A stretch of DNA of 64,000 nt from Flavobacteriaceae bacterium (lineage in GTDB: Bacteria; Bacteroidota; Bacteroidia; Flavobacteriales; Flavobacteriaceae). The position numbers were made by a program, and so were the translations under genes. How positions within the stretch are numbered: the stretch's first letter is position 1; each line of letters opens with the position of its first letter. The notes below the pieces were generated by a model. The model worked only from the letters and a program-made list of their open reading frames with translations. It was not told where the DNA came from and did no database searches. This document shows positions 25,689 to 34,706 of this stretch, in pieces. The DNA lies in assembly GCA_017856235.1 (NCBI GenBank), contig JAFMFH010000002.1:1-64000 (forward strand), read 5' to 3'.

Positions 25689-26513
25689 TTAAATAGAAAT
25701 CTTACCACTTATTGATGGATGTGAATTATAATCTATGATTTCTATATCCTCATATTTAAAATCCTCAATTTTTTTTACAAGAGGGTTAAGTTTAAGTTTA
25801 GGTAATTTCATTGGCTTTCTTGTCAACTGAAGATCAACTTGTTCTAAATGATTTAAATAAATATGAGTGTCACCAAATGAATGGACGAAATCTCCCACAT
25901 CATATTCACATACTTGAGCTATCATATGAGTTAAAAGAGAATAAGAAGCTATATTAAATGGAACACCTAGAAATACATCTGCACTTCTCTGATACATCTG
26001 ACAAGATAGTTTATTATCAGAAACATAAAACTGAAAAAATGCGTGACATGGAGGCAAAGCTGCCTTTCCATTTTTAACATTATCACCGAATGATTTTGAA
26101 CTATCAGGAATAATATTTGGATTCCAAGCTGTCACTATCATTCTTCTACTTGATGGATTATTTTTAAGCGAATAAATTACCTCCTTTAACTGGTCTATGC
26201 CATCAGAATTCCAATTTCTCCATTGGTGCCCATAAATCGGACCAAGATTTCCATTACTATCAGCCCACTCATCCCATATTGTTACACCATTTTCTTTAAG
26301 ATACTTTATGTTTGTGTCACCATTTATGAACCATATAAGCTCATGTATTATTGATCTTAAATGGAGTTTCTTAGTAGTCACAAGAGGAAAACCCTCTTGA
26401 AGATTAAACCTCATTTGATATCCAAATACACTAATTGTACCTGTGCCAGTCCTGTCCTCTTTTTTTACTCCTTTTTCTTTTATGTGATGAAGTAAATCTA
26501 GATATTGTTTCAT
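25689..26513 (-). CDS. thyA: Thymidylate synthase
   Basis: A 274-residue enzyme that methylates dUMP to dTMP with methylene-tetrahydrofolate. [11 protein letters not shown] binds phosphate, and the catalytic Cys156 lies in [33 protein letters not shown] and HIYLNHLEQ follow as in the family. Its start overlaps the end of the DUF151 gene by one base. Because thyA is present, a thyX-type enzyme is not needed. Confidence 0.96.
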   Translation of the reverse strand: MKQYLDLLHHIKEKGVKKEDRTGTGTISVFGYQMRFNLQEGFPLVTTKKLHLRSIIHELIWFINGDTNIKYLKENGVTIWDEWADSNGNLGPIYGHQWRNWNSDGIDQLKEVIYSLKNNPSSRRMIVTAWNPNIIPDSSKSFGDNVKNGKAALPPCHAFFQFYVSDNKLSCQMYQRSADVFLGVPFNIASYSLLTHMIAQVCEYDVGDFVHSFGDTHIYLNHLEQVDLQLTRKPMKLPKLKLNPLVKKIEDFKYEDIEIIDYNSHPSISGKISI

Positions 26514-27136
26514 TATACCTTTTTTCTAAAATCTAATTCATCTCTTAATCTAGCAGCTAATTCATACTCTTCATTTTGAATACTTTTTTCTAACATTTTT
26601 TTAATGTTTCTAGTTGAAATTTTTTTAATATCCTTAGTGCTTTCAGTTTTAGAATCAGTTGAATCAAATAAGTTATCCTTAAAAAAGTTTTTATCTGTGA
26701 GATTAATCCCATCGGAGTATCTCATATCATCTTCAAACCCTGCTTCATCTAAAATTTCTTTAGTTACAAAAATAGGAGCTTTAAATCTAATTGATAAAGC
26801 AATAGCATCAGACGTTCTTGAATCAATTTTTACCACTTCACTATCTTTTTCACATACCATATTTGAATAGAAAACACCTTCACTCAATTTATGAATGATT
26901 ACATGGTTTAAACTTATATCAAACTTATCAGCAAACCCTTTAAATAGTTCATGAGTAAGAGGCCTGGTAGTCTTAATTTTTTTTTCAAGAGCAATTGCTA
27001 TTGACTGTGCTTCAAAACCTCCTATTACAATTGGTAATTTTTTATTACCATTAACCTCATCTAAAATCAATGCAAAGGCTCCTGAAGCATTATCACTATA
27101 TGAAATTCCATGAATTTTTAGCTCTACCAATTCCAT
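26513..27136 (-). CDS. Bifunctional nuclease family protein (DUF151) with UVR motif
   Basis: A 207-residue protein. The N-terminal DUF151 domain (about residues 1-130) has the hallmark [18 protein letters not shown] near residue 34, RPLTHELF, and [19 protein letters not shown]. The C-terminus carries a UvrB/UvrC-type helix ([20 protein letters not shown]). This arrangement is common in Bacteroidota. Nuclease activity has been reported for plant and some bacterial members; the role here is unknown. It heads the thyA-folA-fabD unit, divergent from pdhB. Confidence 0.88.
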   Translation of the reverse strand: MELVELKIHGISYSDNASGAFALILDEVNGNKKLPIVIGGFEAQSIAIALEKKIKTTRPLTHELFKGFADKFDISLNHVIIHKLSEGVFYSNMVCEKDSEVVKIDSRTSDAIALSIRFKAPIFVTKEILDEAGFEDDMRYSDGINLTDKNFFKDNLFDSTDSKTESTKDIKKISTRNIKKMLEKSIQNEEYELAARLRDELDFRKKV

Positions 27137-27215
27137 TTAAAATTATAATTTCACAAATTAATTAAATAAAATTTAAATCTCATTAATGGACTATAGGAAA
27201 TATTTTTTTTATCAT

Positions 27216-27223
27216 TAAATTCG
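27216..27223 (+). promoter_or_regulatory. Weak -7-like box for pdhB
   Basis: TAAATTCG is one base off TAnnTTTG and ends 16 bp before the pdhB ATG. No -33 TTTG is seen at normal spacing. The rest of the 103-bp gap between DUF151 and pdhB is AT-rich, with no other signal noted. Confidence 0.3.
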
Positions 27224-27239
27224 CTTAAAATTTAAATCT

Positions 27240-28217
27240 ATGAAGACAATTCAATTCAGAGAAGCTATATGTGAAGCAATGTCAGAGGAAATGAGAAGAG
27301 ATGAAAGTGTCTATCTAATGGGTGAAGAAGTTGCTGAATATAATGGTGCTTATAAGGCATCAAAGGGAATGCTAGATGAATTTGGTGAATTGAGAGTAAT
27401 AGACACACCTATTTCTGAGGCTGGTTTCTCAGGTGTTGGTGTTGGTTCTACAATGGTAGGTGCTAGACCAATAATTGAGTTTATGACATTTAACTTCTCA
27501 TTGGTTGGAATTGATCAAATAATAAATAATGCTGCTAAAATAAGACAAATGTCCGGAGGTCAATTTCCATGTCCAATTGTTTTTAGAGGTCCAACAGCTT
27601 CTGCTGGTCAACTTGGTGCTACCCACTCTCAAGCATTTGAAAGCTGGTTTGCTAACTGTCCTGGTCTAAAAGTAATTGTTCCATCAAATCCATATGATGC
27701 TAAAGGACTTTTGAAATCTGCAATAAGAGATGATGATCCAGTTATTTTTATGGAATCAGAACAGATGTATGGAGATAAGGGTGAAATTCCTGAAGGTGAA
27801 TATACTTTACCAATCGGTGTTGCAGATATTAAAAGAAAGGGAAAAGATGTAACATTAGTTTCATTTGGAAAGATTATAAAGGAAGCATTTATAGCTGCTG
27901 ATATTCTTGAGAAAGAAGGTATTGAATGTGAAATCATTGATTTAAGAACACTTAGGCCTATTGATTATAATACCATACTAGAATCGGTTAAAAAAACAAA
28001 TAGATTAGTTATTCTTGAAGAGGCTTGGCCCTTTGGAAATGTATCTACTGATATTTCGCACAAAGTTCAGAACGAACTCTTTGATTTTCTTGATGCACCA
28101 ATTGAAAAAGTAAATAATGCAGATACCCCTACTCCTTATTCTCCAGTTTTATTAGAAGAGTGGCTTCCAAATAGTGAGGAAGTAATTAAGGCAGTTAAAA
28201 AAGTTCTCTATATTTAA
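27240..28217 (+). CDS. pdhB: Pyruvate dehydrogenase E1 component, beta subunit
   Basis: A 325-residue thiamine diphosphate-dependent subunit. It has [19 protein letters not shown] (about residues 27-45), [15 protein letters not shown], and [22 protein letters not shown], all typical of PDH E1 beta. The C-terminal transketolase domain ends with [12 protein letters not shown] and DTPTPYSP. No alpha subunit or E2 lies next to it, so those must be encoded outside the window. Lipoyl groups of the complex depend on lipA (13 kb). The stop interlocks with the hppA stop (TTAA). Confidence 0.93.
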   Translation: MKTIQFREAICEAMSEEMRRDESVYLMGEEVAEYNGAYKASKGMLDEFGELRVIDTPISEAGFSGVGVGSTMVGARPIIEFMTFNFSLVGIDQIINNAAKIRQMSGGQFPCPIVFRGPTASAGQLGATHSQAFESWFANCPGLKVIVPSNPYDAKGLLKSAIRDDDPVIFMESEQMYGDKGEIPEGEYTLPIGVADIKRKGKDVTLVSFGKIIKEAFIAADILEKEGIECEIIDLRTLRPIDYNTILESVKKTNRLVILEEAWPFGNVSTDISHKVQNELFDFLDAPIEKVNNADTPTPYSPVLLEEWLPNSEEVIKAVKKVLYI

Positions 28218-30337
28218 CCTACTAGAAGTGGAGCTATTACTAGAGCAACAACAGCAATTAATTTTAAAAGAATATTAAGGGATGGTCCAGATGTGTCTTT
28301 GAAAGGATCACCAACTGTATCACCTACAACTGCTGCTTTATGAGCTTCAGTACCTTTTCTCCCATCTTCTTCAATCATCTTTTTTGCGTTATCCCAAGCA
28401 CCACCTGCATTTGATTGAAAAATTGCCATTAAAACACCACATGATGTTACACCAGCCAAAAGACCACCAAGCATTTCTGCACCACCAGTAAATCCAATTA
28501 TAACTGGAACTGAGATAGCCATTAACCCAGGAAGAATCATCTCTCTTAAAGCAGCTTGTGTTGAAATTTCAACACATTTACTATATTCTGCTACACCGTC
28601 AGCATCATTAAAGATTTTTAGATCTTCTTTTGATGCTTTAGAAAGGTCTGAATCATACTTTCTCATTACTTCAAGAGCTGCTTTTAATTTTGGCAAGTCT
28701 TTAAATTGTCTTCTTACTTCTTCGATCATGCTCATTGCTGCTTTACCAACTGCCTTCATTGAAAGGGCAGAAAAAACAAATGGCAGCATTGCACCAAGAA
28801 GAAGACCAGCCATAACAACTGGCTTTGAAATATCAATAGCAGTAATTTGGGCAGTTTGCATATATGCTGCAAATAAAGCTAAAGCTGTTAATGCTGCTGA
28901 TGCAATAGCAAAACCTTTTCCAATTGCTGCTGTTGTATTTCCAACTGCATCAAGCTTATCTGTTCTTTCTCTAACCTTAGGATCAAGCTCTGCCATTTCT
29001 GCTATACCACCAGCATTATCTGAAATAGGACCGTATGCATCTACTGCTAACTGAATACCTGTATTAGCAAGCATACCTACAGCAGCAATTGCTATTCCAT
29101 ATAGACCTGCAAATTCATATGATAGTAATATTGCAGCACAAATAAATATAATAGGAAGAGCAGTGGAAATCATTCCAACACCAAGACCGGCGATTATAGT
29201 AGTTGCAGGACCAGTTTCTGCCTGTTCAACTATTGAAAGAACAGGTTTTTTACCAGTTGCAGTGTAATATTCAGTTACTTTACCGACAAGAAGACCAGCT
29301 ATTAATCCGCTAATTGTTGCAATGAAAACGCCATTTGAGGTATATTCAATTTCATTAAAAATCCATGACTCTGGAAGTAAATATTGTATTAGAGAATAAG
29401 TAACAGCAATCATCAATCCAGCAGATATAAACTCACCCATATTTAAAGCCTTGTGAGGATCTCCACCTTCTTTAACTTTAACGAAGAAGGTTCCTATAAT
29501 AGACATAATTATTCCAGATGCAGCGATAAATAATGGAAGTAATACTGCATTAATTTCGATTCCAGAAAATTCACTTAAACTAACAAAAGCAGCACCTAAA
29601 ACCATTGCTCCAATAATTGACCCGACAAACGACTCAAATAAGTCTGCTCCCATTCCAGCAACGTCTCCAACATTATCTCCAACATTATCTGCAATAGTAG
29701 CAGGATTAAGAGGATGATCTTCAGGTATGCCAGCTTCAACTTTTCCAACTAAGTCAGCACCGACATCTGCAGCTTTAGTATAGATTCCTCCACCAACTCT
29801 TGCAAATAATGCAATAGATGAAGCACCAAGTGAAAATCCAGATAAAACTTGTATAACAGTATTAATATCTTCAAACATAGGTCTGTAAATTATAAATAAA
29901 GAGCCAACACCTAAAACCCCTAGACCAACTACACCCATTCCCATTACAGAACCACCAGAAAAAGCAATTTCTAGGGCTTTTCCAAGGGAATCTTGAGCAG
30001 CATTAGTTGTTCTTACATTGGCTTTTGTTGCAACTTGCATACCAATAAAACCTGCAAGACCAGAACAGAATGCTCCAACGACAAAAGATACTGCCACCAA
30101 CCAGCTACTACCTTCATTAATACCTTTAAATGCTAGTAATACAGCAGTAATTAATACAAAAACTGACAATATTTTATATTCAGCCTTTAAAAATGCCATT
30201 GCACCATCAGCAATATTTTTTGCAATTTTTGCCATTTTTGCATTTCCAACTTCTTTTTTTGAAACTGATGAATTTTTAATAAAAACAAATATTAATGCAA
30301 TTACACCAGCTAGTGGGATAAGATTTATGTAGTCCAT
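28214..30337 (-). CDS. hppA: Membrane-bound ion-pumping pyrophosphatase
   Basis: A 707-residue integral membrane pump that couples PPi hydrolysis to H+ or Na+ export. The hydrolytic centre motifs [43 protein letters not shown] are present in full, with the later [10 protein letters not shown] and [17 protein letters not shown]. The [10 protein letters not shown] segment has Ala where K+-independent enzymes have Lys, so it belongs to the K+-dependent class. H+ versus Na+ specificity cannot be settled by eye. About 16 helices fill the protein. In a Na+-NQR-bearing cell, Na+ pumping is plausible. Confidence 0.95.
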   Translation of the reverse strand: MDYINLIPLAGVIALIFVFIKNSSVSKKEVGNAKMAKIAKNIADGAMAFLKAEYKILSVFVLITAVLLAFKGINEGSSWLVAVSFVVGAFCSGLAGFIGMQVATKANVRTTNAAQDSLGKALEIAFSGGSVMGMGVVGLGVLGVGSLFIIYRPMFEDINTVIQVLSGFSLGASSIALFARVGGGIYTKAADVGADLVGKVEAGIPEDHPLNPATIADNVGDNVGDVAGMGADLFESFVGSIIGAMVLGAAFVSLSEFSGIEINAVLLPLFIAASGIIMSIIGTFFVKVKEGGDPHKALNMGEFISAGLMIAVTYSLIQYLLPESWIFNEIEYTSNGVFIATISGLIAGLLVGKVTEYYTATGKKPVLSIVEQAETGPATTIIAGLGVGMISTALPIIFICAAILLSYEFAGLYGIAIAAVGMLANTGIQLAVDAYGPISDNAGGIAEMAELDPKVRERTDKLDAVGNTTAAIGKGFAIASAALTALALFAAYMQTAQITAIDISKPVVMAGLLLGAMLPFVFSALSMKAVGKAAMSMIEEVRRQFKDLPKLKAALEVMRKYDSDLSKASKEDLKIFNDADGVAEYSKCVEISTQAALREMILPGLMAISVPVIIGFTGGAEMLGGLLAGVTSCGVLMAIFQSNAGGAWDNAKKMIEEDGRKGTEAHKAAVVGDTVGDPFKDTSGPSLNILLKLIAVVALVIAPLLVG

Positions 30338-30352
30338 TTTTTAAATTTTTGT

Positions 30353-30360
30353 CAAATATA
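30353..30360 (-). promoter_or_regulatory. -7 promoter box for hppA
   Basis: Minus-strand TATATTTG matches TAnnTTTG and lies 15 bp before the hppA ATG. The -33 region is only TTTA. Confidence 0.5.
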
Positions 30361-30396
30361 ATACAATGAGTTAATTGCTTAAAATTATATACAAAA

Positions 30397-30420
30397 AAAG
30401 GTGGTCATTTGACCACCTTT
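30397..30420 (-). terminator. Hairpin terminator after the PKD lipoprotein gene
   Basis: A perfect 10-bp stem AAAGGTGGTC / GACCACCTTT with a 4-nt loop. On the minus strand it is followed by a T run (A run at 30393-30399), so it ends the PKD gene 21 bp after its stop and isolates hppA from upstream transcription. Confidence 0.88.
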
Positions 30421-30441
30421 TATTTTTGCTATATATTAGTT

Positions 30442-31275
30442 TTAATTCTTAACTAATTCTAAAGTCCACCATACTCCTCCACCAGCTTCAATTGCAATTT
30501 GCATTGTTGTTGGAGAAATGTTTAGAACATCGTATGATCTGCTGGAAGCAATTCCATCTTGACCATTGTTAGTAGCTTTAGGAAGAACCAAGTAGGCTCC
30601 GTCTCCATTCAGAGTTAAAACATCTCCTGTAGCAAGAGACCAGGTGAATGAACCATCAACGTATGGAGAAATAGGAGTTCCACAGTAATCTCCATTACCT
30701 GTTTGCCAATCTTCTAGCCATGTTCCATCTCCGTGACTTATAGTAAACTTACCGTCAGAAGTAAATGTATAAACATCATCCTCTAGACATGGTCTAGAGC
30801 CATTTGCTCCATAGTTCCACCACTCTCCACTGCCAGCAGAAGGTCCAACATATAAGTTATATGGTCTCCATGTTCCTGGAATATAATCAATTGCTTTAGG
30901 TCCTTCAATAGAAATACTTTGAGTTAACTGATCTGCAGGACCAAGAAGGGTTCCTGTAGCAGGAATACCATACACAGTTAACTTAACAGTATAATCACCA
31001 GCTCTAGAGTATGTGTGAGTTGGATTTGGTTCACTTGATGTGTTACCGTCACCAAAATTCCAAACAAAAACAGAGGTGTTTTCTAAAACAGAATTAAATT
31101 TATAAGTGTATCTTGAATCTAAATCTTCACCTAAAGCTGAAGCAGTAAAAGAAGCACTTGCGTTAATTGGTTGATCGATTTCTATTGTTTGGGTGTTTTC
31201 ATCATCATCGTTTTTATCACAAGAATATATGACAAATAAGGATGTAATTAGTAATAGGTTAAGTTTACGTTTCAT
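30442..31275 (-). CDS. PKD-domain lipoprotein
   Basis: A 277-residue surface or periplasmic lipoprotein with lipobox VIYSC (Cys19) and an acidic DKNDDDEN tail after the cysteine, a pattern linked to surface export in Bacteroidota (family knowledge). A PKD domain at about residues 35-120 shows FVWNFGDGNTSSEPNPTHTYSRAGDYTVKLTV. The remaining about 150 residues, starting PGTWRPYNLYV, are Trp- and Gly-rich with beta-strand-like DDVYTFTSDGKFTI segments, possibly a lipocalin-like ligand domain. No catalytic motif is visible. A weak promoter (TTG at 31328-31330, 17-bp spacer, TATCTTTC at 31303-31310) lies upstream. Confidence 0.8.
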   Translation of the reverse strand: MKRKLNLLLITSLFVIYSCDKNDDDENTQTIEIDQPINASASFTASALGEDLDSRYTYKFNSVLENTSVFVWNFGDGNTSSEPNPTHTYSRAGDYTVKLTVYGIPATGTLLGPADQLTQSISIEGPKAIDYIPGTWRPYNLYVGPSAGSGEWWNYGANGSRPCLEDDVYTFTSDGKFTISHGDGTWLEDWQTGNGDYCGTPISPYVDGSFTWSLATGDVLTLNGDGAYLVLPKATNNGQDGIASSRSYDVLNISPTTMQIAIEAGGGVWWTLELVKN

Positions 31276-31396
31276 AATTTATATTAGATTTTAATTTTGA
31301 TAGAAAGATATATAAATTCTCTAAAATCAACAACTTAAACAGTATTTTATAGTTTACTAATACTCGTAGTTTATTTATTTGAGGTTTTGAAAGTAT

Positions 31397-32011
31397 TTAG
31401 ATTTCTTTTTTAATTAAAGATAAAATTAACTCATAATCAGATTTTTTTTCTACGAAATCTATATCATCAACATTAATTTTTAAAAGCTTTCCACTATTAT
31501 AATTTGTTATCCACGCCTCATACCTCTCATTAAGTCTACTTAGATACTCTATACTAATTGTTTTCTCGTATTCTCTTCCTCGTTTATGAATTTTATTTAC
31601 AAGATTGGGGATACTGCTTTGAAGGTAAACTAAAAGATCTGGTGGCTTGACAAGATTAAGCATCGTGTCAAAAAGAGATAAATAATTTTCATAATCTCTT
31701 TGTGTCATTAAGCCCATTGCATTTAAGTTGGGAGCAAAAATGAACGCGTCTTCATAAATTGTTCTATCTTGAATTACGTCTTCGTTACTTCTTTCAATAT
31801 CTAACAGCTGTTTGAATCTACTATTTAAAAAATAAATTTGAAGATTAAACGACCATCTTTCCATGTGACTGTAAAAGTCATCCAGATATGGGTTTGCAAT
31901 TATATCTTCATAATATGGTTTATACTTTAAGCTTTTTGATAGCTGCTTAGTTAAACTTGTTTTACCAGCACCAATATTTCCTGCAATTGCTATTCTCATA
32001 ATTTTTGGCAA
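31397..32011 (-). CDS. Deoxynucleoside kinase
   Basis: A 204-residue dNK/dGK-type kinase for nucleoside salvage. The P-loop IAGNIGAGKTSL is at residues 8-19, then YEDIIANPYLDDFY for substrate binding. QDRTIYEDAFIFA holds the DRx catalytic motif, and RGREYEKTISIEYL forms the lid. Length matches bacterial dNKs. It is divergent from metK and transcribed alone; no terminator hairpin is seen after its stop. Confidence 0.9.
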   Translation of the reverse strand: MPKIMRIAIAGNIGAGKTSLTKQLSKSLKYKPYYEDIIANPYLDDFYSHMERWSFNLQIYFLNSRFKQLLDIERSNEDVIQDRTIYEDAFIFAPNLNAMGLMTQRDYENYLSLFDTMLNLVKPPDLLVYLQSSIPNLVNKIHKRGREYEKTISIEYLSRLNERYEAWITNYNSGKLLKINVDDIDFVEKKSDYELILSLIKKEI

Positions 32012-32047
32012 AATAGTAGGTTTTTTTTAAAGAAAAAAGCAGAATAA

Positions 32048-32077
32048 TTTGAAATTATTTTTTTTTAATTAATTTTG
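32048..32077 (+). promoter_or_regulatory. Promoter for the metK operon
   Basis: TTTG (32048-32051), an 18-bp spacer and TAATTTTG (32070-32077), both exact Bacteroidota consensus elements. Predicted start is near 32083, only a few bases before the riboswitch P1 stem at 32086. The -33 element sits inside an A/T-only inverted repeat (32043-32059). Confidence 0.65.
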
Positions 32078-32084
32078 TTAGAAA

Positions 32085-32135
32085 CAGAGGAAGGATTTGA
32101 CTGATTGCAACCTCTTAAAAAATTGCTAAAGCAGT
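32085..32135 (+). promoter_or_regulatory. SAM-II-type riboswitch aptamer upstream of metK
   Basis: A compact H-type pseudoknot matching the SAM-II class. P1 is AGAGG (32086-32090) with CCTCT (32111-32115). The P1 loop holds ATTT (32095-32098), then ACTG (32100-32103) and GATTGCAA. The 3' segment contains the conserved GCTAAA (32125-32130) followed by CAGT (32132-32135), which pairs with ACTG to close the pseudoknot. This order matches the known SAM-II core (GATTTAAC ... ATTGCA ... GCTAAA). It precedes metK-metY-metX, the expected regulon. SAM should bind and lower expression. Confidence 0.83.
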
Positions 32136-32166
32136 AATTCTTTTACAAGCAATCACGTCTTTTTTT
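32099..32166 (+). promoter_or_regulatory. Possible expression platform overlapping the SAM-II aptamer
   Basis: GACTGATTGC (32099-32108, in the aptamer loop) can pair with GCAATCACGTC (32149-32159) through 10 bp with one bulged C, directly followed by seven Ts (32160-32166). A second option pairs ATTGCT (32122-32127) with AGCAAT (32148-32153). Both exclude the ligand-bound pseudoknot. Whether either one terminates transcription is unclear, because the naive logic (terminator without SAM) is opposite to the expected control. Confidence 0.4.
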
Positions 32167-32183
32167 CTCATAAACTTAATTCA

Positions 32184-33437
32184 ATGTCGTACTTATTTAC
32201 GTCTGAATCTGTTAGTGAAGGACATCCTGATAAGGTTTCTGATCAAATCAGTGACGGAATATTAGATAATTTTCTAGCTTTTGATCCAAATTCAAAAGTT
32301 GCCTGTGAAACATTAGTTACAACTGGACAAGTAGTTTTATCTGGAGAGGTTACTAGCTCTACATATATTGATGTTCAGAATGTTGCAAGAGAAATCATCA
32401 AGGATATAGGATATAATAATGATTTGTATAAGTTCTCAGGAGAATCTTGTGCAGTTATGTCATTAATTCATGAGCAGTCAGAAGACATATTAAGAGGAGT
32501 AGAAAGAGATATAAAGGAGGATCAAGGTGCAGGAGATCAAGGAATAATGTTTGGGTATGCATGTAATGAGACTGAAAACGGTATTCCTCTTACTCTAGAT
32601 ATTGCTAATAAATTACTTTTTGAACTCTCACGTCTGAGAAGATCAAAAACAATTCCTTATTTAAGACCGGATTCAAAGTCTCAAGTTACTATCGAATATG
32701 ATGAAAATGACAATCCTCTAAGAATAGATACCATTGTAATCTCAACTCAACATGATGAGTTTGATAGTGATGATAAAAAAATGCTAGATAAAATAAGAAA
32801 AGATATAATTGAGGTATTAATTCCAGAAGTAAAGAAGTGTTATCCTGCTAGTATTCAAAAACTATTTAATAATAATATTAAATATCATGTAAATCCTACT
32901 GGTAAATTTGTTATTGGTGGACCACATGGAGATACAGGCCTAACAGGACGAAAAATAATTATTGATACTTATGGAGGGAGAGGGGCGCATGGTGGAGGAG
33001 CATTTAGTGGAAAAGATCCAAGTAAAGTTGACAGAAGTGCAGCATATGCAGCAAGACATATATCTAAGAATTTAGTAAAAGCAGGCGTTTCTAATGAGAT
33101 TTTAATTCAGGTTGGATATGCTATTGGAGTTGCTGAGCCAGTATCACTTAATGTAAATACATGCGGTAAATCAAAATTAAATATTTCAGATTCAAAATTA
33201 TCGAACATTGTCAATGAGATATTTGACTTAAAACCTCACTCGATAGAATCAAGATTTAACTTAAGAGACCCAATATATCTTGAAACTGCCTCATATGGAC
33301 ATATGGGTAGAAAATCTGAAAAAAAAACCAAAACTTTTAACTCAAAATATTCTGGAGTTAAAAAAATCGAGGTTGAGCTTTTCCCATGGGAAAAGCTAGA
33401 ATATGTTGAACAAATAATTAAATCACTAAAACTATGA
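32184..33437 (+). CDS. metK: S-adenosylmethionine synthetase
   Basis: A 417-residue enzyme that makes SAM from methionine and ATP. SEGHPDKVSDQISDGILD (about residues 8-25) binds ATP and metal, GAGDQGIMFGYA is the hexapeptide motif near residue 115, and GGGAFSGKDPSKVDRSAAYAAR is the second signature near residue 271. Slightly longer than the E. coli enzyme, as is usual in this phylum. It is the first gene after the riboswitch and overlaps metY by 4 bp. Confidence 0.97.
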   Translation: MSYLFTSESVSEGHPDKVSDQISDGILDNFLAFDPNSKVACETLVTTGQVVLSGEVTSSTYIDVQNVAREIIKDIGYNNDLYKFSGESCAVMSLIHEQSEDILRGVERDIKEDQGAGDQGIMFGYACNETENGIPLTLDIANKLLFELSRLRRSKTIPYLRPDSKSQVTIEYDENDNPLRIDTIVISTQHDEFDSDDKKMLDKIRKDIIEVLIPEVKKCYPASIQKLFNNNIKYHVNPTGKFVIGGPHGDTGLTGRKIIIDTYGGRGAHGGGAFSGKDPSKVDRSAAYAARHISKNLVKAGVSNEILIQVGYAIGVAEPVSLNVNTCGKSKLNISDSKLSNIVNEIFDLKPHSIESRFNLRDPIYLETASYGHMGRKSEKKTKTFNSKYSGVKKIEVELFPWEKLEYVEQIIKSLKL

Positions 33438-34705
33438 ATCAAAATGATCAAACACTTGCATTACATGTAGGTCATAATACAAAAAAGACAGAGGGGACTA
33501 GAGCTGTCCCAATATATCAAACTACATCTTATGTTTTTGATAATACTGACCATGCTGCTAATCTATTTTCACTAGCAGAACCAGGATATATATATACAAG
33601 ACTCAACAACCCTACAGCTGATATTCTTGAACAAAGATTGGCTTCTTTGGAAGGCGGAATTGCTGCAGTAGCTACTTCTTCAGGATCTGCTGCTCTAGCT
33701 ACAACTCTTTTAACATTATTAAAAACTGGAGATCATATTGTAGCTTCAAATAGTCTATATGGAGGAACTTATAATTTATTAAACGTTACACTTCCAAGGT
33801 ACGGTATAACAACAACATTTGTAGATCCTGATGATCCAAATAATTTTTTTAATGCAATAAAAGATAACACTAGGGCTGTTTATATTGAAAGTATTGGTAA
33901 TCCTAAGCTAGATATATTAGATGTTGAATCCATCTCTAAAATTGCTAAAAAAGCGAAACTACCATTAATAGTTGATAATACTGTAGCTACTCCATTTTTA
34001 TTAAAACCAATTGACTATGGTGCAGATATTGTAATTCATTCTACTACAAAATATATAACTGGAAATGGAACTTCAATAGGAGGTATTATAATTGATGCTG
34101 GTAATTTTGATTGGAGTAATGGACTATTTAATGAATTCACTGAACCATCTGCCGGGTATCATGGTCTTGTATACCATGATGCACTTGGACCTGCAGCATT
34201 TATTGCAAAAGTTAGAATTGAGGGACTAAGAGATCTAGGTAGTGCTCCAAGTCCATTTAATTGTTTTCAAACAATTCAAGGATTAGAAACCCTATCTGTT
34301 AGAATTAAAAAACACTCTGAGAGTGCCTTAAAAGTTGCTGAATGGCTTGAAACACAAGATGAAGTAGCGTGGGTAAATTACCCAGGTCTGAAATCATCTA
34401 AATATTATAGTCTTTCTAAGAAATATCTAAAGGGAGGTCAAAGTGGAATTGTTACGTTTGGATTAAAAGGAGGGTTTGAATCAGCAAAAAAATTGACAGA
34501 TAGTACCAAAATATTTTCTTTGCTTGCAAACTTTGGTGATTCTAAATCTCTTATAATTCATCCTTCAAGCACAACTCATCAACAACTAAATGAGGATCAA
34601 CAAAAATCCACAGGGGTTACATCAGATCTAGTTAGACTAAGTATAGGTCTTGAAGATCCTAATGATTTAATTAATGATTTAAAAGAGGCAATTAAGTCTA
34701 TATAA
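33434..34705 (+). CDS. metY: O-acetylhomocysteine sulfhydrylase
   Basis: A 423-residue PLP enzyme of the Cys/Met metabolism family that makes homocysteine from O-acetylhomoserine and sulfide. PIYQTTSYVF is the N-terminal signature, followed by YTRLNNPT and SSGSAALATTLL for PLP phosphate binding. The Schiff-base lysine is in IVIHSTTKYITGNG (about residue 208). SLIIHPSSTTHQQL near the C-terminus is also typical. Its length favours MetY over MetB/MetZ. It uses the product of the next gene. Confidence 0.93.
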   Translation: MNQNDQTLALHVGHNTKKTEGTRAVPIYQTTSYVFDNTDHAANLFSLAEPGYIYTRLNNPTADILEQRLASLEGGIAAVATSSGSAALATTLLTLLKTGDHIVASNSLYGGTYNLLNVTLPRYGITTTFVDPDDPNNFFNAIKDNTRAVYIESIGNPKLDILDVESISKIAKKAKLPLIVDNTVATPFLLKPIDYGADIVIHSTTKYITGNGTSIGGIIIDAGNFDWSNGLFNEFTEPSAGYHGLVYHDALGPAAFIAKVRIEGLRDLGSAPSPFNCFQTIQGLETLSVRIKKHSESALKVAEWLETQDEVAWVNYPGLKSSKYYSLSKKYLKGGQSGIVTFGLKGGFESAKKLTDSTKIFSLLANFGDSKSLIIHPSSTTHQQLNEDQQKSTGVTSDLVRLSIGLEDPNDLINDLKEAIKSI

Positions 34706-34706
34706 T

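Noticed and set aside
28728-29054. 108-codon ORF antisense to hppA
   Set aside because: Ala/Thr-rich frame shadow opposite low-complexity helices of a clearly real gene.
32043-32059. A/T-only inverted repeat followed by Ts upstream of metK
   Set aside because: AATAATTT / AAATTATT has no GC pair and overlaps the -33 promoter element; too weak to call a terminator.
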